Shown piece by piece: positions 57,147 through 64,000 of a stretch of 64,000 bases of DNA (its first letter is position 1; each line of letters starts with the position of its first letter). The DNA comes from an uncultured Gammaproteobacteria bacterium (GTDB lineage Bacteria > Pseudomonadota > Gammaproteobacteria > HK1). The DNA lies in NCBI GenBank assembly GCA_958295465.1, contig OY282353.1:3835001-3899000 (forward strand), written 5' to 3'. Below the pieces are notes generated by a model. The model did not search any database. It had not been told where the DNA came from and saw only the letters and a program-made list of their open reading frames with translations. The translations under genes were made by a program, and so were the position numbers.

Positions 57147-59768
57147 TCAGTCATCCGTTGTCTCTGCGCCCGCATCCGCCTCCGCGGAACGCCGCAGCGA
57201 CGCACTGGTTTGCCCGGCGGATCCTGGTTCGGCCGTCGAGGGGGGAGCCGCATCCAGCCGCTCGGCCGCGGGGTCCCGTGATCGAAGCCCTCCCGGCGCC
57301 GCCCGTGCCGCAGGTACGGGACGAACGGGGTCATGACCCGCTTTCGGCGGTGAGCCGGGCGCCGCCGGTACGGCAGCGCTCCCGGAGGACATGCGTGTGG
57401 TTGGACCGGCCGGTGGCGAGCCGGACGCTGCCGGTACGACGGCGCCGCTCCCGGCCGCGGACTCGACGCCGGCGTGTCCGCGTACCTTGCCGGTTCCTCC
57501 CGGCGTGGCGGTGGTTTCGATCTCCACGGGGTCCGGGAGGCCGCCAGCCGCTCCGGGCGTGACCGTACGGGGCGCGTCCGTTGCTTCAACGTCACCTGGA
57601 ATCGCGTGCGTGCCTTCACGGCCGCGATTCCGGCCGCCTCCGCGGCGTCCGCGGCGATTCCCGCGCCTGGCGGAACGCGATCGGCCCTCTCCGCCCGGCG
57701 CGGTCGACTCCTCGGACGTGGAAACGCCGCGTTCGCCTGCCGCCTCCGCCTCCGCTTCGGCGGCGGCGGGCGGTGTTCGCGCTCCACGGCGCCGGCGACC
57801 GTCACCATGGACGGAATGGCTCTCGCCGTTGCGCGTTGCACCGCCGTTGCGCGTTGCACCGCCGTCGCGCGTTGCACCGCCGTTGCGCGTTGCACCGCCG
57901 TTGCGCGTTGCACCGCCGTTGCGCGTTGCACCGCCGTTGCGCGTTGCGCTGCCGCGGCGCCGGAGTTCGGCGTCGTCCCTTCGTCCGCGTCCCGTCGAGT
58001 CGCGGCGGGCGCCATGACGGCCGGGACGTACCGGCGTCCGCGACGAGGACGGCGGAGGCGCCGGTTCCCCGTTCCCGCCGAACAGCAGTTTCCGGAGCCT
58101 TGCGAGCAACCCGGGCGCTCGCGGTGTTTCGGCCGGCGAGGGCGGGCGCGCGGGAGGAGGGGGAGCGGACGGAGGCACCACCTTGACCGCCGGTTCGTCC
58201 GCCGGAGCGGCCGGCTGCGTCGCGAACGCGGGAGTGGCGTCGACCTCGGTGGTCAGCTCGTAACTCGCTTCACGAGCGGAATCATGCCGCTGATCCTCCT
58301 CGCGCACCCGCTCCACTGCATAGTTCGGCAGGATCACCGCCGGATCGGGCACCAGGATGATCTGCACGCCCGTCCGTTTCTCGATGTCGAAGACCCCTTC
58401 GCGTTTCTCGTTGAGGAGGAAGGTGGCGACCTCGATCGGGAGCCGTGCGACGATGCGGCCCGTCATGTCCTTCATCGCTTCTTCTTCGACGATTCGCAGT
58501 ATCGACAGTGCAAGGGACTCCGGACCGCGGACGTGGCCGCGTCCGTTGCAGGTCGGGCACGTCCGCAAGCTCGATTCGCCGAGCGACGGGCGCAGCCGCT
58601 GGCGCGACATCTCGAGGAGCCCGAAACGCGAGATGCGCCCGAGCTGGATCCGTGCCCGATCCTGCTTCAGCGCTTCGCGCAGCCGGCTCTCGACGTCGCG
58701 CTGGTTTCGGACCGGACCCATGTCGATGAAATCGATGACGATCAAGCCCCCCACGTCGCGCAGCCGCAACTGGCGGGCAACCTCGTCGGCGGCCTCGAGG
58801 TTCGTGTTGAGCGCGGTTTCCTCGATATCCCCCCCCTTGGTCGCCCGCGCCGAGTTCACATCGACGCTCACCAGCGCCTCGGTGTGATCGATCACGATGC
58901 TGCCGCCCGAGGGCAGGCGGACCGAGTGGGAGAACGCGGACTCGATCTGGCTCTCGATCTGGAAACGGCTGAACAGGGGCACCTTGCCGTCGTAGTGCTT
59001 CACCTTGCCGGCGCTTTCCGGCATCACCTGGGCGATGAAGTCCCGGGCCTGCCGGTACACCGCTTCGTCGTCGATCAGGATCTCGCTCACGTCCTTGCCG
59101 AAATAGTCGCGGATCGCGCGGATGATGACGTTGCTTTCCTGGTAGACGAGGAACGGCGCCGGGCGCTCGTTCGACGCGGTCTCGATCGCGTCCCACAACT
59201 TGAGCAGGTAGTCCAGGTCCCACTGCAACCCCTCCTGCGACTTCCCGACCCCCGCCGTGCGCACGATGAGCCCCATGCCCGGGGGCACCTCGAGGGCGCT
59301 CAACGCCTCGCGTAGCGCCGTCCGCTCTTCGCCCTCGATGCGGCGCGAGATCCCCCCCGCCCTGGGATTGTTGGGCATGAGGACGAGATAACGGCCGGCA
59401 AGGCTCGGGAACGTGGTGAGCGCGGCTCCCTTCCTGCCGCGTTCCTCCTTCTCCACCTGTACGAGAAGCTCCATTCCTTCCGCAAGGGCGTCCTTGACGG
59501 ACGCGCGCTCCCCTGCCCCGGTCTTCTCGTCGACGTAGTACTCGCGGGCGATCTCCTTGAACGGCAGGAAGCCGTGCCGCTCCGCGCCGTAGTCCACGAA
59601 CGCGGCTTCCAGGCTGGGCTCGATCCGCGTGATCTTCGCCTTGTAGATGCTTGCCTTGCGCTGGCTGCGCGCGGCGACCTCGATGTCGAGGTCGTAGAGG
59701 AACTGGCCGTCCACCATCGCGACCCGGCATTCCTCGGGCTGGGTCGCGTTGATCAGCATTCTTTTCAT
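57147..59768 (-). CDS. rne: Ribonuclease E
   Basis: The 873-residue endonuclease has the N-terminal catalytic half: S1 domain ([20 protein letters not shown] about 48-67), the 5' sensor region, the DNase I-like domain with [20 protein letters not shown] near 305, and the zinc-link [10 protein letters not shown] near 404. The C-terminal half (from about 500) is disordered and rich in Arg, Pro and Gly, as expected for degradosome scaffolds, and contains a sevenfold hexapeptide repeat (607-648). It is divergent from rluC as in enteric bacteria. Confidence 0.94.
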   Translation of the reverse strand: MKRMLINATQPEECRVAMVDGQFLYDLDIEVAARSQRKASIYKAKITRIEPSLEAAFVDYGAERHGFLPFKEIAREYYVDEKTGAGERASVKDALAEGMELLVQVEKEERGRKGAALTTFPSLAGRYLVLMPNNPRAGGISRRIEGEERTALREALSALEVPPGMGLIVRTAGVGKSQEGLQWDLDYLLKLWDAIETASNERPAPFLVYQESNVIIRAIRDYFGKDVSEILIDDEAVYRQARDFIAQVMPESAGKVKHYDGKVPLFSRFQIESQIESAFSHSVRLPSGGSIVIDHTEALVSVDVNSARATKGGDIEETALNTNLEAADEVARQLRLRDVGGLIVIDFIDMGPVRNQRDVESRLREALKQDRARIQLGRISRFGLLEMSRQRLRPSLGESSLRTCPTCNGRGHVRGPESLALSILRIVEEEAMKDMTGRIVARLPIEVATFLLNEKREGVFDIEKRTGVQIILVPDPAVILPNYAVERVREEDQRHDSAREASYELTTEVDATPAFATQPAAPADEPAVKVVPPSAPPPPARPPSPAETPRAPGLLARLRKLLFGGNGEPAPPPSSSRTPVRPGRHGARRDSTGRGRRDDAELRRRGSATRNGGATRNGGATRNGGATRNGGATRDGGATRNGGATRNGESHSVHGDGRRRRGARTPPAAAEAEAEAAGERGVSTSEESTAPGGEGRSRSARRGNRRGRRGGGRNRGREGTHAIPGDVEATDAPRTVTPGAAGGLPDPVEIETTATPGGTGKVRGHAGVESAAGSGAVVPAASGSPPAGPTTRMSSGSAAVPAAPGSPPKAGHDPVRPVPAARAAPGGLRSRDPAAERLDAAPPSTAEPGSAGQTSASLRRSAEADAGAETTDD
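57825..57950 (-). repeat. Seven tandem 18-bp units inside rne
   Basis: Seven units of GCCGTTGCGCGTTGCACC (plus-strand form), with single-base variants in the third and last, encode seven copies of N-G-G-A-T-R-like hexapeptides in the RNase E tail. Such in-frame arrays change length easily by slippage. Confidence 0.9.
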
Positions 59769-60206
59769 TGTTCGATCCGAGCGCATGCGGCGACGCTGCC
59801 GCGGGGTCCGGCGCCGGAGTCGGGAGAGGGGAGGGCGAAGAAATCGAAGACCTGCACACGCCGCCGGTACGGCGACGCTGCTGCTACGGCCTGCATCGAA
59901 CGAAGCGTCAAGCCGCTACGTCCCGGTGCTCGCTCCGCACGTCCGGCGCGCCGCGGTCCTGGGCTCCCGGGGGGGTCATGCAACCCGCACCGCGGGGTAT
60001 GTCGGGACGATTCCACGATCGGCGGCGATCCCGTGTGGAATGCGTCGTTTCGAAGCCCGTGCGCGCGCCCGAATCGATCCTTGCGGGTTGAACCGACTTG
60101 AGCTCCGGACCGATCAGCGACGGTCCCTTCGAATCCTGATCTCTACACCGCTCCGCCTTCGATTGCCGGCGTCGCGTCGGTAATTCGGCGACTGGTCCGC
60201 GGCTCG

Positions 60207-60259
60207 CCCCATCCCCGCCGGGGTTCCCTTCCTGTTCGGCCGCTCACGGCCGAATGGGG
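60207..60259. promoter_or_regulatory. Three-way-junction RNA structure candidate before rluC
   Basis: Outer arms CCCCAT (60207-60212) and ATGGGG (60254-60259) enclose two hairpins: CCCC/GGGG at 60213-60223 and an eight-pair stem at 60235-60242 with 60247-60254 around a CTCA loop (the outer and second stem share base 60254). It lies 68 bases before rluC and 440 bases before rne in the 559-base divergent region, which has no other recognised feature. Confidence 0.4.
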
Positions 60260-60327
60260 CGATCCCCTTCCAGTCCGCACGACTATATCATGAGTTCCAC
60301 CTGCACCACACGGACACGATCCTCACG

Positions 60328-61299
60328 ATGGACCGGGGACACGGGCAGCGCCTGGAAGCAGCGCGGAAAATCGTCGTGGATGCACCGGCTTCCGGGCAGC
60401 GCATCGACAACTTCCTGGCGGCCCGTCTCAAGGGCGTTCCACGCTCTCGAATCTACCGGCTGCTGCGTCGCGGCGAGGTTCGAGTCAACCGGGGCCGGGT
60501 GCGGCAGCATTACCGTCTGGCTCCCGGCGACGTCGTGCGGATCCCCCCGGTGCGGGTCGTCGAGCCCCGGCCGCGGAAGTCGCCGAGCGAGATGATGCAG
60601 CAGGCCATCGAGCGGGCGATCCTCTACGAGGACGACGGACTGATCGTGTTGAACAAGCCGGCCGGATGGGCGGTGCACGGCGGCAGCGGGCTCGATTTCG
60701 GGGTCATCGAATGCCTGCGCGCGGCCAGACCGGACATCGGCCGGATCGAGCTGGTCCACCGAATCGATCGCGACACGTCGGGATGCCTTCTGATCGCAAA
60801 ACGCCGCAGCGTGCTCGCCTCGCTGCACGAGGCGTTGCGCAAGGAGCGGGTGCGCAAGCGCTATCTCGCCCTCACGCGAGGCAACTTCGGCTCCCGGCCG
60901 CGCCGTAGCGAAGCACCGCTGCTGCGCGAGCAGCGCCGCTCGGGGGAACGTATCGTGCGGGTCCACGCCGACGGCAAGCGTTCGGTGACGGATTTCGTTC
61001 CAGTCGACGTGGGTAACGTTGCGAGCCTGGTCATCGCGCAACCGCGTACCGGACGTACCCACCAGATCCGGGTGCACGCGGCGGACCTCCGTACGCCCCT
61101 GGCCGGAGACGAGAAGTACGGCGACCACGGGTTCAACCGGTCGATGCGCTCCCATGGCCTGAAACGCCTGTTCCTGCACGCTGCTTCGATCGCGGTCCAC
61201 ACCGGGGAAGAACGGATGGAGTTCGAGGCGCCGCTGGTTCCGGAACTCGTGGCGGTGCTCGAATCCCTGGGGCTCGGCGCCGATCCGATCCGCCGGTGA
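60328..61299 (+). CDS. rluC: 23S rRNA pseudouridine synthase RluC
   Basis: The 323-residue enzyme has an N-terminal S4 RNA-binding domain (about 20-75) and the RluA-type catalytic motif HRIDRDTSG (144-152) with Asp147 as nucleophile, and RTGRTHQIRVH near 241. The gene's position divergent from rne supports RluC (23S positions 955, 2504 and 2580 in E. coli) over RluD. Confidence 0.93.
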   Translation: MDRGHGQRLEAARKIVVDAPASGQRIDNFLAARLKGVPRSRIYRLLRRGEVRVNRGRVRQHYRLAPGDVVRIPPVRVVEPRPRKSPSEMMQQAIERAILYEDDGLIVLNKPAGWAVHGGSGLDFGVIECLRAARPDIGRIELVHRIDRDTSGCLLIAKRRSVLASLHEALRKERVRKRYLALTRGNFGSRPRRSEAPLLREQRRSGERIVRVHADGKRSVTDFVPVDVGNVASLVIAQPRTGRTHQIRVHAADLRTPLAGDEKYGDHGFNRSMRSHGLKRLFLHAASIAVHTGEERMEFEAPLVPELVAVLESLGLGADPIRR

Positions 61300-61389
61300 A
61301 CGAACGGTCCGCCCCGGAGATCCGCCGGGCGCTTCCACCCCCCGCGGTCGCGACGGACCCGCAGGGGCCGAGGGCAGCGGACCGGAGGA

Positions 61390-62022
61390 TCAACGCTTCC
61401 ATGGTTCGCGGGGTGATTCGCCGGCGGCCGGGTCTCTTCGCGCATGGAGCACGTCGAGACCGGCCACCCGCAGCATCTCGCACAGCCGGATCATCGGAAG
61501 TCCCAGCAACGCGGTGGGATCGTCTCCGCGCATGCGCTCGAAGAGCGCACACCCGAGGCGCTCCGCCCGGAAGCCGCCTGCGCAGTCGTAGGCACGCTCC
61601 TGCGATACATACGCCTCGATGTCGCTTGCGGTGAGCGGTCTGAACCTCACCGCGAACGGGACCACGTCGGTCTGGATCCGGCCGCTGGCGGTGTCCAGCA
61701 CCGCGACCCCGGTACGGAACTCGAGCCATCGCCCGCTGGCCGTCGCGAGCTGCGCGACGTTGCTCGCGTAGTCGCCGGGCTTGCCGAGCACCGCGTCGTC
61801 GAGCAGGGCGACCTGGTCGGATCCGATCACCAGTCCGGTGCCGACCCGTGCGCCCACCGCGCGGGCCTTCTCCTCGGACAGACGGTTGACGAGCATGTCC
61901 GGCGTCTCTCCATCGTGTGGAGATTCGTCGATGTCGGGGTGAACGACCAGGAACGGAATCGAAAGACGCTCCAGGAGGTTCCGGCGTGACGGAGAGCGAG
62001 AGCCGAGGACGAGCCGATGCAT
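61390..62022 (-). CDS. Nucleoside triphosphate pyrophosphatase, Maf family (YceF-like)
   Basis: The 210-residue protein has the Maf start LVLGSRSPSRRNLLERL and DESP, GSDQVALLD and the EAYV...YDCAGGFRAE segment. Maf proteins hydrolyse non-canonical or methylated nucleotides; the yceF type, next to yceD-rpmF-plsX as here, prefers 7-methyl-GTP. It is divergent from yceD, on the opposite strand. Confidence 0.92.
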   Translation of the reverse strand: MHRLVLGSRSPSRRNLLERLSIPFLVVHPDIDESPHDGETPDMLVNRLSEEKARAVGARVGTGLVIGSDQVALLDDAVLGKPGDYASNVAQLATASGRWLEFRTGVAVLDTASGRIQTDVVPFAVRFRPLTASDIEAYVSQERAYDCAGGFRAERLGCALFERMRGDDPTALLGLPMIRLCEMLRVAGLDVLHARRDPAAGESPREPWKR

Positions 62023-62228
62023 CGCAGGATCAGGATTCGTTACGTGATGACGGCGGCTTATAGCCGGTGGCGACCGGCGTTGGCAACGTGCCCGGGACGC
62101 CTCGGCCGGAATCCGGGCGCATTCTCCGGGTTTGCCGAACGTTTTGACACGGAAAGCACGGGCTCTTTACCATCCGCAACGCGGACGATGCCGTCAAGTC
62201 CGCGTCCGCAGCCGAGGTCTGGTGAGAA

Positions 62229-62756
62229 ATGCGGAAATCCGCGAGCACTCGACGGTTCCTGGACGTAGAAGAGCTCGCTTCCCGACGGGCGATTCTGGCC
62301 GGTATCGTCGATCCGGCTTCGATGCCGCGGCTCCTGGAGGCCGTCACCGATACACCGGGCGCGATTGCATATCGCATCGAGTTCGCACGGGATGCCTCGG
62401 GACGGCCGAGGATGATCGGATGCGTGGAGGGAATGTTGCCACTCATCTGTCAGCGGTGCCTCGAAATGCTCGACTGGTACTTCGACACAAGGTTCGAATT
62501 TCTTGTGATCGGCAACGAGCAGGAGGAAACGAACGGACGGGATGCGGTGGTCTGTTTCGGCGGCCGGATCGAGCTGGGACCGATCATCGAGGACGAGCTG
62601 CTGCTCGCGTTGCCGAACGCGCCGGTCCACGCACAGGGAGCGTGTGAAGCACCGGCGATCCCGACCGTCGGCGGGCAGCCTCCGCCACGACGCTCCAATC
62701 CGTTCTCGGCTCTTCGTGCACTGCGTTCGTATCATGGCCGAGAGCGATCGAGCTGA
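62229..62756 (+). CDS. yceD: DUF177 protein YceD
   Basis: The 175-residue protein has the family's zinc-like cysteine pair LICQRCLE near residue 74 and the acidic middle (GPIIEDELLLALP). YceD is required for 23S rRNA accumulation in several bacteria. It is followed by rpmF and plsX in the standard order, 69 bases downstream. Confidence 0.92.
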   Translation: MRKSASTRRFLDVEELASRRAILAGIVDPASMPRLLEAVTDTPGAIAYRIEFARDASGRPRMIGCVEGMLPLICQRCLEMLDWYFDTRFEFLVIGNEQEETNGRDAVVCFGGRIELGPIIEDELLLALPNAPVHAQGACEAPAIPTVGGQPPPRRSNPFSALRALRSYHGRERSS

Positions 62757-62825
62757 TCGGCGCAACCGGCTGCCGCGCCCGGTTCTCGAGCCGGCGCCCG
62801 GCGACCGACCAACAGGAGAAACGGA

Positions 62826-63005
62826 ATGGCGGTTCAGCAAAACAGGAAGTCGCGGTCCAGACGTGGCATGCGCCGGTCGCATGACGGGTTGCGCGCCCCG
62901 GCAACGTCGGTTGAACCGACGACCGGAGAAACCCATCTCCGCCACCACATGAGCCCCGACGGGTACTACCGGGGGAGGAAGGTCGTCGAAGGCCGGGAAG
63001 ACTGA
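62826..63005 (+). CDS. rpmF: 50S ribosomal protein L32
   Basis: The 59-residue protein begins [20 protein letters not shown], the conserved L32 start, and ends in YYRGRKVV. Proteobacterial L32 lacks the four zinc cysteines, as here. GGAG precedes the ATG. Position between yceD and plsX confirms it. Confidence 0.96.
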   Translation: MAVQQNRKSRSRRGMRRSHDGLRAPATSVEPTTGETHLRHHMSPDGYYRGRKVVEGRED

Positions 63006-63017
63006 CGGCTGGCCCGG

Positions 63018-64000
63018 GTGGATCCACGCCGCACGATCGCCCTCGATGCGATGGGCGGAGACTACGGTCCGAAGGTCGTGGTTCCCGCCGCGCTCCAGGC
63101 CGCCGCCGAATTCGCCGACGTCGATCTGGTCCTGGTCGGAAGCGAGCCCGCGATCGAAGCCGCGCTGGGGCGCACTTCCGCCGCCCTGGACGGACGCATC
63201 GCGGTTCGGCATGCATCGCAGCGCGTGGAGATGGACGATCTCCCTTCCCAGGTCCTTCGCTCGAAGCGGGACTCGTCGATGCGGGTTGCGCTCGATCTCG
63301 TGAGGGATGGCGAGGCCGACGCCTGCGTGAGCGCGGGCAACACCGGCGCGCTGATGGCGACGGCGCGGTTCGTGCTGAAAACCCTGCCCGGGATAGACCG
63401 CCCTGCCATCGTCTCTGCGCTCCCCACGAAGACGGGTCACACCCACGTCCTGGATCTCGGCGCCAACGTGGAGTCGACCTCCCGCCACCTGTTCGAGTTC
63501 GCGGTGATGGGCTCGGTGCTCGCCAGCGCGGTGGACGAGATCGTGCGTCCCAGCGTCGGGCTGCTCAACATCGGCCAGGAAGACACCAAGGGCGACGAAC
63601 GGGTGAAGGAGGCCGCACGGCTTCTCACGGCGAGCAACCTCCATTACATCGGATTCGTCGAGGGCGACGACATTTACCGCGGTACGGTGAACGTCGTCGT
63701 CTGCGACGGATTCGCCGGCAACGTCGCGTTGAAGTCGAGTGAAGGCGTGGCGCACATGATCTCCGATCTGATCCGCGACGAGTTCGAACGCACCATGGCC
63801 AGCCGCCTGGCGGGCCTTCTCGCGCGCCCGGTGCTGAGACGGCTGGCCGCGCGCATGGATCCGCGCAGCTACAACGGCGCGAGCTTCGTCGGCCTGCGCG
63901 GGATCGTGATCAAGAGCCACGGAAGCGCGGACGTCGTCGCCTTCAAACGCGCGATCCTGGAAGCCGTCGCCGAGATAAGGAAGAACGTGCCCGAACGCAT
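63018..64000 (+). CDS. plsX: Phosphate acyltransferase PlsX (3' end beyond window)
   Basis: The frame starts at GTG 63018 and begins with TIALDAMGGDYGPKVVVPAA, the PlsX signature, and continues with SAGNTGALMATARFVL, LNIGQEDTKGDE, CDGFAGNVALK and SYNGASFVGLRGIVIKSHG. The enzyme makes acyl-phosphate from acyl-ACP for phospholipid synthesis. About 327 codons are present, so only a few residues should be missing. fabH would be expected next. Confidence 0.95.
   Translation, partial: MDPRRTIALDAMGGDYGPKVVVPAALQAAAEFADVDLVLVGSEPAIEAALGRTSAALDGRIAVRHASQRVEMDDLPSQVLRSKRDSSMRVALDLVRDGEADACVSAGNTGALMATARFVLKTLPGIDRPAIVSALPTKTGHTHVLDLGANVESTSRHLFEFAVMGSVLASAVDEIVRPSVGLLNIGQEDTKGDERVKEAARLLTASNLHYIGFVEGDDIYRGTVNVVVCDGFAGNVALKSSEGVAHMISDLIRDEFERTMASRLAGLLARPVLRRLAARMDPRSYNGASFVGLRGIVIKSHGSADVVAFKRAILEAVAEIRKNVPER

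Noticed and set aside
57825..57950. CRISPR-like array
   Set aside because: The units are contiguous with no spacers and code in frame within RNase E.

Overview
The window is GC-rich chromosomal DNA, most likely from a gammaproteobacterium. The evidence is gene order: rpoE-rseA-rseB-mucD-(lepA remnant)-lepB-rnc-era-recO, yceD-rpmF-plsX, divergent rne/rluC, adjacent parE/parC and efp followed by epmA. gshA, gor, glnS and ccmAB fit the same assignment. No rRNA, tRNA, CRISPR array, prophage or intact transposase gene was recognised. Species and habitat cannot be read from the sequence; TRAP and ABC uptake systems and many c-type cytochromes suggest a heterotroph with a flexible respiratory chain.

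Layout. (1) 1-2260: thiC, preceded by two non-coding repeats: a palindrome resembling insertion-sequence ends and a ~120-bp element with terminal inverted repeats. (2) 2410-8113: a catabolic island with a GcvT-fused FAD amine oxidoreductase, an RpiR regulator, a nitrilase-superfamily amidohydrolase and a DapA-family aldolase, bordered by a chimeric pseudogene made of a polyamine-type binding protein and a hydantoinase tail. (3) 8336-11607: gshA, then ccmB and ccmA without the rest of the ccm operon. (4) 11892-24570: the most unusual block, about 18 mostly co-directional genes around a divergent cbb3-type oxygen reductase. It has separate CcoN- and CcoO-like subunits, a second short protein matching only the C-terminal third of CcoN, a CcoP-like protein that appears split into anchors and monohaem cytochromes, a dihaem cytochrome fused to a cupredoxin-like domain plus a stand-alone paralogue of that domain, a Tat-exported metallophosphoesterase, a SoxA-like cytochrome, a thioredoxin-like lipoprotein, several tiny membrane proteins, a NorD tail fragment and a cyanophycinase-like protein without its catalytic residues. 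(5) 24929-30491: gor, a TPR protein, an MFS remnant, a double-CDGSH protein, two tandem monohaem cytochromes and glnS. (6) 30662-34593: a TAXI-type TRAP transporter. (7) 34862-40976: a sugar or polyol ABC transporter divergent from its ATPase and a Gfo/Idh/MocA dehydrogenase; both permease genes are preceded by duplicated start regions that form short upstream ORFs. (8) 41213-64000: housekeeping genes (dxs, parE, parC, efp, epmA, the rpoE envelope-stress operon, lepB-rnc-era-recO, rne, rluC, maf, yceD, rpmF and plsX, which runs off the end).

How the parts relate. EpmA modifies the neighbouring EF-P. RseA and RseB control RpoE, and MucD degrades misfolded periplasmic proteins. CcmAB belongs to the haem-delivery pathway that all nine c-haem sites encoded here need. 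The block-4 genes probably build one membrane-bound electron-transfer chain ending in the cbb3-like oxidase; its electron donor is not evident from sequence.

Decay is visible at several places: the hydantoinase/binding-protein chimera, the MFS fragment, the NorD tail, the lepA tail and the isolated IS-like ends. Function calls rest on motif and family recognition by reading, not on database searches.
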